From NCBI GenBank assembly GCA_910577105.1, contig CAJTMB010000015.1, forward strand, positions 1 to 64,000: a stretch of 64,000 nt of DNA. Reading direction: 5' to 3'. Positions 26,963-36,077 of the stretch are shown one piece after another. Under the pieces are notes generated by a model. It ran no database searches, was not told where the DNA came from, and saw only the letters and a list, made by a program, of their open reading frames with translations. Made by a program: the position numbers and the translations under genes. How positions within the stretch are numbered: position 1 is the first letter of the stretch; every line of letters starts with the position of its first letter. This DNA comes from an uncultured Lachnospiraceae bacterium (GTDB taxonomy: Bacteria > Bacillota > Clostridia > Lachnospirales > Lachnospiraceae).

Positions 26963-27361
26963 TTATGCAAATTTAGCCAAAATGGCATTGACAAAAGCGC
27001 CTGAGCCCTCCTGCCCGAACTTCTTCGCCAATTCTACCGCTTCGTTAATCGCCACACTGACGGGAACTTCCTCGTCCTGCTGCATCTCAAAAAGAGCAAG
27101 CCTTAACACTGTCAGTTCCACTTTCCCCATACGCTCCACATTCCAGTTTTCCGCTTTTTCATTCAACTGCCTGTCGATATCGGAAAGATTCTCCATAATC
27201 CTGTCATACTTTCCGGTAATGTGGGCCGCATCTTCATCGGACCTTTTTACATCGTCATCCTCCAAAAACATCCGCATCTGCTCCGGCATATCTGACAGTT
27301 CATTAAATTCCACACGGAACAGCAAAAGAAAAACCTGTTCCCTCAGTTCACGTCTGCTCAT
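26963..27361 (-). CDS. nusB: Transcription antitermination factor NusB
   Basis: 132-aa all-helical protein starting MSRRELREQVFLLLFRVEF, with a C-terminal signature VPVSVAINEAVELAKKFGQEGSGAFVNAIL. It binds boxA RNA with NusE (S10) in rRNA antitermination. GAGAGGACAAG is upstream. It lies between the Asp23 gene and xseA, a conserved Firmicutes order. Confidence 0.95.
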   Translation of the reverse strand: MSRRELREQVFLLLFRVEFNELSDMPEQMRMFLEDDDVKRSDEDAAHITGKYDRIMENLSDIDRQLNEKAENWNVERMGKVELTVLRLALFEMQQDEEVPVSVAINEAVELAKKFGQEGSGAFVNAILAKFA

Positions 27362-27397
27362 CTTGTCCTCTCCCTGCAGTGCAGGTGCATCCTCTGC

Positions 27398-27775
27398 TTA
27401 TTTATTCTTTTGCATATTGACACCGGCAATGCGAATATTCACATCTGATACGTTTAATCCGGTCATATTTTCAATCGCGCTTTTTACTTTTGCCTGTACC
27501 TTCTGGCATGTAGCCGGTATGTTATAACCGTATTCCACGGTTACGGCAAGGTCCACACGCACATTTTTATCAAGAATATCTACCCTGACGCCCTTCTTCA
27601 TGTTCTTGATGCCGACCCTGCTCATCAGTTCACCCGTGACATTTCCTGCCATAGCCGACACGCCCTCCACTTCCCTGGTCGCAAGACTGGCAATCATTGC
27701 CACAACATCATCTGCAATCTGTACTGCCCCGATGTTTTCATCATCCTGCAAAACATAGGTACTTCTATCTTCCAT
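27398..27775 (-). CDS. Asp23/Gls24 family envelope stress protein (YqhY-like)
   Basis: 125 aa with the Asp23 domain: GAVQIADDVVAMIASLATREVEGVSAM near the start and DLAVTVEYGYNIPATCQKVQ later. The position directly upstream of nusB matches yqhY of B. subtilis, which is linked to fatty-acid/acetyl-CoA carboxylase homeostasis. GGAGGTAATCTGAC precedes the start. The molecular role in this organism is not known. Confidence 0.9.
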   Translation of the reverse strand: MEDRSTYVLQDDENIGAVQIADDVVAMIASLATREVEGVSAMAGNVTGELMSRVGIKNMKKGVRVDILDKNVRVDLAVTVEYGYNIPATCQKVQAKVKSAIENMTGLNVSDVNIRIAGVNMQKNK

Positions 27776-27825
27776 GTCAGATTACCTCCAATCATTATTT
27801 ACTATCAGCTATTATACCATAACGG

Positions 27826-29097
27826 TTATTCATTCACAAGCCAAAAAGTCAGTGAAAGCTTATCCTTGTCCTCCGCATAGGCTACCACACCGTCAGGGCT
27901 GTTTAAGAAACGGAAAATCTTCTGGCTGGTAATCAGCTGTTCAAAAAAGGCATGGTACACTTCTTCATCCGCACACTTTAACGTCACATCCGTTTTGCCC
28001 TCTTCATAACCCCTTTCAAAGAATGCTTTTACCTGTTCTTCATCATATTCCGTAAAATAGGCTTTTTCCATGACATAATAATTGGCATCAAGCGACACAC
28101 ACTCCGGAAGCGGCACTACATTGTCAATCACATGGGTTTTTAACAGCTGCTTTGTGGTGACGCAGAGATAGTCATAGTTGATTGCCGGCATGTCATAACT
28201 GTCTGCCTCATTCCCCTCCTCCGCTATCCGGTAGGAAGCATCTCCCCAGGTGGTATCCACATAATAACCCTCACCGTCTATAAAGACCAGATTCCATGCA
28301 TGGCTTTCGCTTCCGTACACATAACCGATTACCAATGTAGCGCCTATCCCCAGCTTGTCCAAAAGATACTGCGTCGCTTTGGCATACCCCTGGCAGACGG
28401 ATTTTTTACCGATAAAAACAGAGCAGATATTCTGGTTATCCTCTGCCTCTTTGTCATATTCCGTATGGGAAATCAGATATTCGTACACATACTTTACCTT
28501 ATCATACCCGGAAGCCTCCGGGCTGATACCTGCAAGGCACTCATCCACAGCCGCATCAATCAGCTTCTGCTTTTCCTCCCGCTCTGTCTGATTCATGGTA
28601 TAAGCGCCGGAGAAAATAATTTTGGTGGTCTCCCCATTCTGTGTATAATGGGTATAATGATATCCTTTTACATAAAAAAGTTCCGGATGGTCATTCATCA
28701 CGCACTGGAAAACCTTGTCAATGCCCTGTTCCCCCACTGCCGCATTTCCCTGAACGGACAAAACCACATCCTCGTGCATCCCGTCCATGATGGCATACAT
28801 ATCTTCATACCAGATTTGCTCTTCTTTGGTAAGGCTCTCATAACAGTACCTGCCGCTGTGGTCTGTTTTATGCAGCAGAGCGGATTCTTCCCCGAGGGTT
28901 ACCGTTTCCGCCGTCCCTGCTTCTTCTCCCTGTCCCTCCGCCAGTACATCCTCTTTTTCCCCCATTACCATTTCTGAGGACTCCTGTGCCGTTTTTGCGC
29001 CGCCTTTTGCATCACCGGGCGCCACACAGGCGCCAAGGCAGCATAAGCACAACAGCAGGGCCAGTATGCCTGTCCCCTTTTTACTCAATTTTTTCAC
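27826..29097 (-). CDS. Transglutaminase-like lipoprotein
   Basis: 423 aa. Signal peptide with lipobox LGAC (Cys about residue 24), then a Glu/Ala-rich linker. The core from about residue 190 to 310 has a complete transglutaminase-like triad: Cys in KKSVCQGYAKATQYLL, His in SESHAWNLV, Asp in YYVDTTWGDA. Such surface proteins usually act as proteases or crosslinkers on cell-wall proteins. The C-terminal ~100 residues are unassigned. It stands alone between Asp23 and prfC on the same strand. Confidence 0.85.
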   Translation of the reverse strand: MKKLSKKGTGILALLLCLCCLGACVAPGDAKGGAKTAQESSEMVMGEKEDVLAEGQGEEAGTAETVTLGEESALLHKTDHSGRYCYESLTKEEQIWYEDMYAIMDGMHEDVVLSVQGNAAVGEQGIDKVFQCVMNDHPELFYVKGYHYTHYTQNGETTKIIFSGAYTMNQTEREEKQKLIDAAVDECLAGISPEASGYDKVKYVYEYLISHTEYDKEAEDNQNICSVFIGKKSVCQGYAKATQYLLDKLGIGATLVIGYVYGSESHAWNLVFIDGEGYYVDTTWGDASYRIAEEGNEADSYDMPAINYDYLCVTTKQLLKTHVIDNVVPLPECVSLDANYYVMEKAYFTEYDEEQVKAFFERGYEEGKTDVTLKCADEEVYHAFFEQLITSQKIFRFLNSPDGVVAYAEDKDKLSLTFWLVNE

Positions 29098-29118
29098 TGC
29101 ATTCTCCCTTTTTAGCGT

Positions 29119-30729
29119 TTAATTTTTTCCAAACTCCGAAAGTATAAGTCCTTCATTCCTCTCCAGAGTCATGCCCACACTCCATGCATTTATGAAAAGA
29201 AGAAGCGGATTGCCCTTTAAATCCTGTATCTTCTTCATGTCGGACGTGCCTGTGAGCCTGTTCATGTCAATTTCCTTGTTCTCAATCCACCGGATATGCT
29301 CATACGGAAGGGGCTCTAAGCGGATTTCCACATTATACTCATTTTCCAGACGGTATTTTAATACATCAAACTGCAGTACGCCTACCACGCCGACAATGAT
29401 TTCTTCCATGCCGGTATTGAACTCCTGAAAAATCTGGATGGCTCCCTCCTGCGCAATCTGGGTAACACCTTTGATGAACTGCTTTCTCTTCATGGTATCC
29501 ATCTGGCGGACTCTTGCAAAATGCTCGGGCGCAAAGGTGGGAATGCCCTCAAAGCAGAACTTTTCCTTCGGCATACAGATGGTGTCGCCAATGGAAAAAA
29601 TCCCCGGGTCAAACACCCCGATGATATCCCCTGCATATGCTTCACTCAAAATCTTTCTTTCATCCGCCATAATCTGCTGGGGCTGGGAAAGCCTCATCAC
29701 CTTATCCCCCTGCACATGCCTGACTTCCATGCTGGCGTCAAACTTGCCGGAGCAGATACGCATAAACGCAATCCTGTCCCTGTGTGCCTTATTCATATTG
29801 GCCTGAATCTTAAATACAAATGCGGAAAATTCCTTTTCCACCGGGTCCACAAGACCGGTATCCGCACGCCTTGCAAGAGGCGTGGTCGTCATCTCCAAAA
29901 AGTGTTTCAGGAAGTCTTCCACACCGAAGTTTGTCAGTGCGGAACCGAAAAACACAGGCGTTAAATCCCCGCTTCTGACCTCATCAAGATTAAACTCCGC
30001 ACTGGCGCCGTCCAAGAGGGAAATCTCGTCATAAAGCTTGTCCGCTGCCTCTTCCCCTATTACAGAAACCAGTTTTTCCCTGTCTTTTACAAAAACCTCC
30101 GTGGTTTCTCCTTCTTTTGTACCTTTTTCCGTATCGGAATAAGTGAGCACCGCATTTTTATTCCTGTCGTAAACTCCTTTAAATGCTTTTCCCGAACCGA
30201 TGGGCCAGTTCACGGGACAGGTGGCAATCCCCAGTTCCTTCTCAATTTCATCCAGCAGGGAAAAGGTATCGTTTGCATCCCTGTCCATTTTATTGATAAA
30301 GGTAAAAATGGGGATTTTCCGCATGACGCACACCTTGAAAAGCTTTCTGGTCTGTGCCTCCACCCCTTTTGACGCATCAATTACCATCACTGCCGAATCC
30401 GCCGCCATCAGGGTACGGTAAGTATCTTCCGAGAAATCCTGATGTCCCGGCGTATCCAGGATATTGATGCAGAAACCGCCGTACTCAAACTGCAGCACGG
30501 AGGAGGTCACGGAGATTCCCCTCTCCTTTTCTATTTCCATCCAGTCCGATACGGCGTGTCTGGCCGTCGCTTTTCCTTTTACACTGCCGGCCAGATTGAT
30601 AGCGCCGCCGTAGAGCAGGAATTTCTCAGTCAGAGTCGTCTTTCCTGCATCAGGATGGGATATGATTGCAAATGTTCTTCTTCTGTTTATTTCGTCTGCG
30701 TAGTTGGATGCCACGTTCTTTTCCTCCAA
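29119..30729 (-). CDS. prfC: Peptide chain release factor 3
   Basis: Translational GTPase that recycles RF1/RF2. G1 ISHPDAGKTTLTEKF, G2 region ERGISVTSSV, G3 DTPGHQDFSEDTYR, G4 TFINKMDR, then RF3-specific domains II and III (FKIQANMNKAHRDRIAF). 536 aa, normal length. It ends 22 bp before the lipoprotein gene start. Confidence 0.96.
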   Translation of the reverse strand: MEEKNVASNYADEINRRRTFAIISHPDAGKTTLTEKFLLYGGAINLAGSVKGKATARHAVSDWMEIEKERGISVTSSVLQFEYGGFCINILDTPGHQDFSEDTYRTLMAADSAVMVIDASKGVEAQTRKLFKVCVMRKIPIFTFINKMDRDANDTFSLLDEIEKELGIATCPVNWPIGSGKAFKGVYDRNKNAVLTYSDTEKGTKEGETTEVFVKDREKLVSVIGEEAADKLYDEISLLDGASAEFNLDEVRSGDLTPVFFGSALTNFGVEDFLKHFLEMTTTPLARRADTGLVDPVEKEFSAFVFKIQANMNKAHRDRIAFMRICSGKFDASMEVRHVQGDKVMRLSQPQQIMADERKILSEAYAGDIIGVFDPGIFSIGDTICMPKEKFCFEGIPTFAPEHFARVRQMDTMKRKQFIKGVTQIAQEGAIQIFQEFNTGMEEIIVGVVGVLQFDVLKYRLENEYNVEIRLEPLPYEHIRWIENKEIDMNRLTGTSDMKKIQDLKGNPLLLFINAWSVGMTLERNEGLILSEFGKN

Positions 30730-30813
30730 GTCATTTCAATTTTCCTTTATCCCTTATGCATGTCTGTTTATGTAGGGAATGCGGGCATAAAGTACATTAT
30801 ACTATATTCTCCC

Positions 30814-31569
30814 CTACTGCACAACCGTGCTGATAATGATATTTGCGGCATCCACATCGGTTTTTCTCTTTACGATATCTTCTATCTGCGCCCTCTGCGC
30901 CTCCGTCAGTTCCGGTTCATTTACTACCACGTCCACACCGCTGTCACTGATGCTTACCACTACATCAGAAAACCCTTTGGCTTCCAGAAGGATTTCCGCT
31001 GCCATTTCCTTTTCCGCTATATTTGTCATGGCAACCATGGTATCTACCGCATTCTGCTTCTGTTCATCGCTCAATGCAGCGCTGTTTATGATTTCCATCA
31101 ACGCTTCCTTATTTTTAGCACGAACCTGTTCCTTTAACAGTTTTGCTTCCGAAAGTGTCGTCACGGAAGCGGTTCCCGTAAAAACGGCTTCTCCCGGTAT
31201 TTCCCCATCTGTCGGAGTTTCTACATCCGTGGCGGTGACATCCGTGGCAGCGACATCCATGCCGGTATCCAGATAATCATCCATAATGACATCTGCATCC
31301 GAATCCAGACTTTCAATATCCGCAAACTGTTCCGCATCCAAATCTTCTTCTGATAAATCCAGCAGTCCATCCAAAGAGTAATCATCCGTCACGGCGCCTG
31401 CCGTAAAGTTTTCCACCCCGGCATCTTCCGATGACTGTGCCTCGCCCGCTGTCGGCAGATACTCTTCTTTTTCCAGATTCGTTCCCGCAAACTGCAGATA
31501 TCCTGCAACAGCAATCATAATTGCCAGCGCGGTAATCATAAGTTGGTTCTTTTTAAGAATATTTTTCAC
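30814..31569 (-). CDS. spoIIIAH: SpoIIIAH engulfment/channel protein
   Basis: 251 aa, GTG start at 31569 with GGGGAGAAAG before it. One transmembrane helix at residues 10-28 (LMITALAIMIAVAGYLQFAG), a long acidic Thr/Ala-rich linker (~90 residues; repeated DVAATDV/TATDV units), then the YscJ/FliF-like ring-building domain ending in DVVVNEPELTEAQRAQIEDI. In B. subtilis this domain binds SpoIIQ across the intermembrane space. The linker is longer than usual. Confidence 0.93.
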   Translation of the reverse strand: MKNILKKNQLMITALAIMIAVAGYLQFAGTNLEKEEYLPTAGEAQSSEDAGVENFTAGAVTDDYSLDGLLDLSEEDLDAEQFADIESLDSDADVIMDDYLDTGMDVAATDVTATDVETPTDGEIPGEAVFTGTASVTTLSEAKLLKEQVRAKNKEALMEIINSAALSDEQKQNAVDTMVAMTNIAEKEMAAEILLEAKGFSDVVVSISDSGVDVVVNEPELTEAQRAQIEDIVKRKTDVDAANIIISTVVQ

Positions 31570-31646
31570 GTCTTTCTCCCCTTTACCGGCTCTTACCAGT
31601 TTGTTTTTACTACTTTATTATATTAGGCCGTCTGCTTTCCTATGCA

Positions 31647-32264
31647 TCATTCCTGTCTATTTTGTGTTTCCATCCTGATTACTTTGATTCTGTGCGCATC
31701 TATTCCAAATAATACCTGAATGGCGTCCGATATGTTTTTGCTGACCCTGCCGTTTCCGGCCCCCTCCGCAAGCACCACCACGCCTTCCACCTCAGGCGCA
31801 AGCGTCTTTACCACATAAGGCTCGGAAATGCTTCCTTCCGAGGTGTATACCGTGCTTTCCCCCGTGTCCAGTGATTTCACTTCCCGCATCCCTCCCTGGG
31901 AATCCTCCTCCGTGGTGTCAGAGCGGGTTACCGGTTCATCCTTTTCCACTATTTTTTCCGTGGAGGAACGCAGTGTAATGATTACTTTTACCCTTCCAGC
32001 ACCTTCCATTTCCCCCAGTATTCCCTCAATTTTCTGCTCCATTGCCAAAATATAGTCATCGGATTCCGTTTTGTCGTCCCCATCCTTTGACGGCTCAATA
32101 AAATAACTACCGCTATTGTTATCTTCTTCCCCTGAAACTGATGTTTTTGCTTTACGTCCCGCATTTTCCACCGGCAGTGCAATTACCATCAGCAGAATCC
32201 CTGCCAGTACAATCACCACCAGGTTGTTCCTGTTCTTCATGAATGTTTTGACTTTTTCAATCAT
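31647..32264 (-). CDS. spoIIIAG: SpoIIIAG ring protein
   Basis: 205 aa with one N-terminal helix (NLVVIVLAGILLMVIALP) and a ring-building domain with KVIITLRSSTEKIVEKDEPV and VEGVVVLAEGAGNGRV. In B. subtilis it forms a large ring in the mother-cell/forespore channel. Its start overlaps spoIIIAF by 8 bp. Confidence 0.93.
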   Translation of the reverse strand: MIEKVKTFMKNRNNLVVIVLAGILLMVIALPVENAGRKAKTSVSGEEDNNSGSYFIEPSKDGDDKTESDDYILAMEQKIEGILGEMEGAGRVKVIITLRSSTEKIVEKDEPVTRSDTTEEDSQGGMREVKSLDTGESTVYTSEGSISEPYVVKTLAPEVEGVVVLAEGAGNGRVSKNISDAIQVLFGIDAHRIKVIRMETQNRQE

Positions 32265-32688
32265 TGACGCCCACCTCTATCCTGTCAATTTGTATGTTTC
32301 CTTCTGCTTCCGTACCTTCCCTCTCCGCATCCCCTTCCTGCGTTTTTTCCTCTTCCCCGGTTAAATTTTGATTGTTAATTCTTGTTTTAATTTCTTCCAT
32401 TGTCAATTCTTCCAACATTTTCTCAGCCGTAACACTCGTTATATTAACTTCCTCCATGCTTTTATCCAGAATATCTGTATAAAACCCCATTTTACTTTGA
32501 AAACTTCCGTTTCCACCACCTCCGAATATCTCCATGGCGGGCAAAAACAACTGAACCAGTACCATTATGCTAATCAGCAGTTTGATATATTTCCCGTAGT
32601 TTTCCGAAGGCTTAAAATGTAGTATCATCTGGGCGCATATCATAAAAATCCCTACCTGTCTGATAATCTGCAGCAGTTTTCCACCCAT
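32257..32688 (-). CDS. spoIIIAF: SpoIIIAF
   Basis: 143 aa. Two N-terminal membrane helices (QVGIFMICAQMILHF; YIKLLISIMVLVQLFLPAMEIF) and a charged C-terminal region. The EEEKTQEGDAEREGTEAE tail is poorly conserved. It belongs to the spoIIIA channel, and its position between AE and AG fits. Confidence 0.88.
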   Translation of the reverse strand: MGGKLLQIIRQVGIFMICAQMILHFKPSENYGKYIKLLISIMVLVQLFLPAMEIFGGGGNGSFQSKMGFYTDILDKSMEEVNITSVTAEKMLEELTMEEIKTRINNQNLTGEEEKTQEGDAEREGTEAEGNIQIDRIEVGVND

Positions 32689-32715
32689 GGCTTACCTCCT
32701 TTTCCCTGCATCATC

Positions 32716-33783
32716 TCATCCGATTGCTTTATTCGTCGTGTATGCGGCAATGGATATCGTAATCATGAACAAAAGCACCGAAGTTCCCACTGTCTGGAAA
32801 AGCAGCTGGCTGCCGCTTCCCACTTTATCCGTGCAGGCAGTAATCCGCTTATCGCTCACCAATCCCAGAAAAGCGGCGGCGGCTTTCAGCAGGCAGGCAG
32901 TCAGAAAAATTTTTAACAGCGGCACGGCTGAAACGGTAAGCAGTATCAGCAGAAGCACCAGACCAATACTGTTTTTTATGATAACGGCAGAACCCAGCAC
33001 TACTTCCACTACCCCCTCGGCTGCATTGCCGATTCCCGGGATTGCTGACAGGGTTTTTTGCAGCGCTGTGGCCTTAACCGAATCAATAGCAGGTGTTATC
33101 ATCGACTGGAATACACTGATGCCGGTCACAAGCCCGATAGAGGCCTTGAGCAGGAAACGAATGGCTTTTTCCATGCCTTCCATTAACAGTCCGAGTTTTT
33201 CTTCCGACCACATTCCGTTTATGACTGCCAGCAGGACATAACTGTTGATAAGAGGCAGTATCAAGGTCAAAAGTACATGTTCCACCATATAGATAATCAA
33301 TATCACCAGTTCATAACTTGCCGCTGCCGTTACCGCTCCCGTAGCCACCCCCACGGATAAAAAATAGGCAGGAATAAACACCTGGATAAATTCCACAATC
33401 TTTTGCAGGGCGGCTGCCGCTGTTGCGGCTGAGGAAATAAAACACTTCATCAAAATAACCAGCATACAAAGATAGTTAAAATAAAAACCGATATCCGCTA
33501 TCTGATGGTTATCAAATATTTCTATAAAATGGGAAATCAGGGTTGCCGAAATTCCCAAAACCAGAATCAGGATAAATACATTCCGTAACGATGAGAGTTC
33601 CGCTGACAGACCTCCAAATATGGATTGAATTGCATCTGTTATCCCCCCCATGACATCACCTGACAGGATTTTTGCAAACATATCCTCCAGCCGGAAAGTA
33701 TTTTCCGGAAACAGTTTGTCCAGCTCCTGTTCCAGATTTGCAATCTGGTAATCATCCCAAAGCTTTGCCATATCAATGGTCAT
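32716..33783 (-). CDS. spoIIIAE: SpoIIIAE membrane protein
   Basis: 355 aa, a soluble N-terminus (LEQELDKLFPENTFRLEDMF) and seven or eight hydrophobic segments, including LRNVFILILVLGISATLISHF and GLVLLLILLTVSAVPLLKIFL. It is the largest membrane subunit of the spoIIIA complex. Typical proteins start with a signal peptide of ~40 residues; none is visible here, so the N-terminus may be shorter than the family norm. Confidence 0.92.
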   Translation of the reverse strand: MTIDMAKLWDDYQIANLEQELDKLFPENTFRLEDMFAKILSGDVMGGITDAIQSIFGGLSAELSSLRNVFILILVLGISATLISHFIEIFDNHQIADIGFYFNYLCMLVILMKCFISSAATAAAALQKIVEFIQVFIPAYFLSVGVATGAVTAAASYELVILIIYMVEHVLLTLILPLINSYVLLAVINGMWSEEKLGLLMEGMEKAIRFLLKASIGLVTGISVFQSMITPAIDSVKATALQKTLSAIPGIGNAAEGVVEVVLGSAVIIKNSIGLVLLLILLTVSAVPLLKIFLTACLLKAAAAFLGLVSDKRITACTDKVGSGSQLLFQTVGTSVLLFMITISIAAYTTNKAIG

Positions 33784-33800
33784 ATGGTTTCCTCCCCTTT

Positions 33801-34193
33801 TTACATAAACTGCTGTATCTGCTCAATCACTGCCAGAAGAATCGGAAGCCCTGCAAACATTACCGTCAGTTTCCCAAGCACTTCAATCTGCCCTGCAACG
33901 GATGAAAAACCGGCATCTTTACAGATTCCCGCGCTGAATTCGCAGATATAGGTAATTCCCACGATTTTTAAAAGCGTACCCAGATACCCTTGTCCCACCA
34001 CCAAATAATTTTGCAGAACCCCCAGCTGGGAGGCCAGCGAATACAGACAGCGCACCACATAATAAAAAATCAGCAGGGCAGCCCCAAAACCGATATAAAA
34101 CGTGTATTCCTGCTTGCTGCTTTTAAACTGCAGCGCCATCAGCACCCCCACAAGACCCAGCATTCCGATTTTTACAACTTCCAACATGGCCAT
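33801..34193 (-). CDS. spoIIIAD: SpoIIIAD membrane protein
   Basis: 130 aa, four hydrophobic segments, including MLGLVGVLMALQFK and YTFYIGFGAALLIFYYVVRCLYS, with the conserved GYLGTLLKIVGITYICEFSAGICKD. It is paired with SpoIIIAC and resembles small subunits of secretion systems. A second ATG at 34187 is also possible. Confidence 0.93.
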   Translation of the reverse strand: MAMLEVVKIGMLGLVGVLMALQFKSSKQEYTFYIGFGAALLIFYYVVRCLYSLASQLGVLQNYLVVGQGYLGTLLKIVGITYICEFSAGICKDAGFSSVAGQIEVLGKLTVMFAGLPILLAVIEQIQQFM

Positions 34194-34202
34194 ACCTCCT
34201 GT

Positions 34203-34397
34203 CTATAAGGAAAACAGAGACTGTATTGTGGTAAACAGTTCGAATATGTACGGCACTATCCAGCTCAACACCAGAAGCAGCCCCGCCAGACTGACCAGAA
34301 ATGCCTGTTCTTCCCTTCCACTGTGCTTTAATACCTGGCTCAATATCGTTACCAGTATTCCTACCGCTGCAATTTTAAATATCAGACTAACTCCCAT
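34203..34397 (-). CDS. spoIIIAC: SpoIIIAC membrane protein
   Basis: 64 aa with two membrane helices (LIFKIAAVGILVTILSQVLK and AFLVSLAGLLLVLSWIVPYI) and the GREEQAF loop between them, which is the standard SpoIIIAC pattern. AAGGAGGCAGC precedes the ATG. Confidence 0.93.
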   Translation of the reverse strand: MGVSLIFKIAAVGILVTILSQVLKHSGREEQAFLVSLAGLLLVLSWIVPYIFELFTTIQSLFSL

Positions 34398-34424
34398 GCT
34401 GCCTCCTTAGAAAGTCATTTTCCG

Positions 34425-34943
34425 CTATAGCAATATCACCGTCAACAGCAGCCCGCTCATAATGCCAAGTCCCGCCGCCATTTTTCCCTGCTTTTCCAAA
34501 TCTTTTTCCCTGTCCCCTATTGCACTGGCCAGCATGTCCCGGTATTGCTCAATTGCCCTTATCTGCATCTGGTTATCCGCCAGCCCGCTGCAGGCTGACA
34601 ATCCCAGAAAAATTTCCTTTTCTTCTTTGGTAATGGGCACATCCGACAACGCCTTTTTCATATGCTGCTCCCATTTTGCGGAAAAACTGACACCGTCATG
34701 GCTCTCCATTCCCTGATGGATTGTCAGAAGGGCTTCTTTATATGGCTCCTCTGCCTTTTCTCCAATCTGCCTGCAGCATTCTGAAAGGGTTGCTTTCCCA
34801 TACCGGATTTCACTCATAAATAGTTCCGCTATACGGCACATATACCGCAGATGCCATAAAGATGTATGAAATTTCCTTCTGTACCAGAAACCGATTCCGG
34901 TACATCCGGCCACAATACAGATTGCACCGATTACCCGCAACAT
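34425..34943 (-). CDS. spoIIIAB: SpoIIIAB
   Basis: 172 aa with an N-terminal helix (MLRVIGAICIVAGCTGIGFW), a cytoplasmic helical domain resembling GspF (ELFMSEIRYGKATLSECC) and a C-terminal helix (GIMSGLLLTVILL). It overlaps the end of spoIIIAA by 13 bp. It is thought to link the AA ATPase to the channel. Confidence 0.92.
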   Translation of the reverse strand: MLRVIGAICIVAGCTGIGFWYRRKFHTSLWHLRYMCRIAELFMSEIRYGKATLSECCRQIGEKAEEPYKEALLTIHQGMESHDGVSFSAKWEQHMKKALSDVPITKEEKEIFLGLSACSGLADNQMQIRAIEQYRDMLASAIGDREKDLEKQGKMAAGLGIMSGLLLTVILL

Positions 34944-35890
34944 ACTTTAAGCTCCTTTTGGTAAATTTCTTTCACTCGGGGGCAGCCGCCTTTTTTTTCC
35001 AACACAATATATCTGGTAAACATTTTTTCTTCCATCAGGCTTTTCAAAAACGCTTTTTCTTTCATTTCTTCCATCCCAAATCCATGCATTGTGGCAAGAA
35101 GGCCGCATCCGCAGGCTGACACACGCTTCATGGCCTGTACATCTTCCTCACTTCCCAATTCATCTATGGCCACCACTTCGGGCGCCATGGAACGAATCAA
35201 CATCATCATACCGTAAACCTTTGGACAGGCATCCAGCACATCCGTCCGAATTCCCACATCATTCTGCGGCGCCCCCATATAGCTGCCCGCAATCTCCGAG
35301 CGTTCATCCACGACGCCGATTGTCATGCCTCTTCCAAACCTGTTTCCGTCAGAAGCCTGTCTGATAATATCCCTTAAAAGAGTGGTTTTCCCACAGCCTG
35401 GCGGAGAAATTATCAAGGTATTGCAAAGTTTCCCCTCCTCATACAGATAAGGAAGTACTTTATCGGCAGAGCCTTTGACTTCATGGGCTACGCGGATATT
35501 CATGCTGGCAATATGTTTCATCGTCCTCACCCGTCCGTCCTTTTCCACTACAACTTGTCCTGCAATCCCAATCCGGTGTCCGCCCGGTACCGTCAAAAAT
35601 CCCTGCTTGACTTCATCTTCATACGCATAAATGGAATCATGGCAGACCTGGTTTAAGATATCCGACAGTTGGCGGCTTCCCATCTTATAAGACGCCGTTT
35701 CTACATCCGTAAAGCCCCCCATCCCATCCAGAAAAGTTTCTTTTTCATGCAATTTGACAATGACCGGCTTCCCTGCACGAATGCGGATTTCCTCCAAATC
35801 CCGGTACTGTTCCACTGCCTTGTTCCACAAACTTCGCAAAGGCTGGGGAAATATGTAAAGCAAACTCTCTCTATTCATTTTAATCATCAT
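34931..35890 (-). CDS. spoIIIAA: SpoIIIAA ATPase
   Basis: 319 aa secretion-type ATPase and first gene of the operon. Walker A ISPPGCGKTTLLRDIIRQAS, later VVDERSEIAGSYMGAPQNDVG and Walker B-like EVVAIDELGSEEDV. It energises the mother-cell side of the SpoIIIA-SpoIIQ channel. The start is ATG 35890 or the next codon. A sigma-E-like promoter lies 32 bp upstream. Confidence 0.95.
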   Translation of the reverse strand: MMIKMNRESLLYIFPQPLRSLWNKAVEQYRDLEEIRIRAGKPVIVKLHEKETFLDGMGGFTDVETASYKMGSRQLSDILNQVCHDSIYAYEDEVKQGFLTVPGGHRIGIAGQVVVEKDGRVRTMKHIASMNIRVAHEVKGSADKVLPYLYEEGKLCNTLIISPPGCGKTTLLRDIIRQASDGNRFGRGMTIGVVDERSEIAGSYMGAPQNDVGIRTDVLDACPKVYGMMMLIRSMAPEVVAIDELGSEEDVQAMKRVSACGCGLLATMHGFGMEEMKEKAFLKSLMEEKMFTRYIVLEKKGGCPRVKEIYQKELKVCCG

Positions 35891-35921
35891 ACTTCTTTAC
35901 GAAGCCGCCTTTCCTAAAACT

Positions 35922-35950
35922 AATATATGTAAAGTTGTCCGGGATATTAC
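35922..35950 (-). promoter_or_regulatory. Sigma-E-like promoter of the spoIIIA operon
   Basis: On the minus strand GTAATATC, 13 bp, CATATATT. Compared with the sigma-E consensus (GKHATATT, 13-14 bp, CATACAHT), each half matches 7 of 8. The spoIIIA operon is sigma-E-controlled in B. subtilis, so position and identity agree. Confidence 0.72.
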
Positions 35951-36039
35951 TAAAGAATTTTATCTGATTTTGTATGGAAAAAAATACATGGAAAGTAATA
36001 GACTTTTTTACTTGAACGTGATATTATTATTTCAGAAAA

Positions 36040-36054
36040 TGATAATAATTACTA
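36040..36054 (+). promoter_or_regulatory. Fur-box-like inverted repeat upstream of the glycyl-radical gene
   Basis: TGATAATAATTACTA matches 13 of 15 positions of the Firmicutes Fur 7-1-7 consensus TGATAATNATTATCA. It ends 23 bp before the ATG and overlaps the ribosome-binding region, so binding would block transcription or early elongation. The local DNA is AT-rich, which raises the chance of a false match. TAGACT-N18-TATTAT just upstream is a possible promoter. Confidence 0.4.
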
Positions 36055-36077
36055 TTATTTAAAGGAGGTAATCATAT

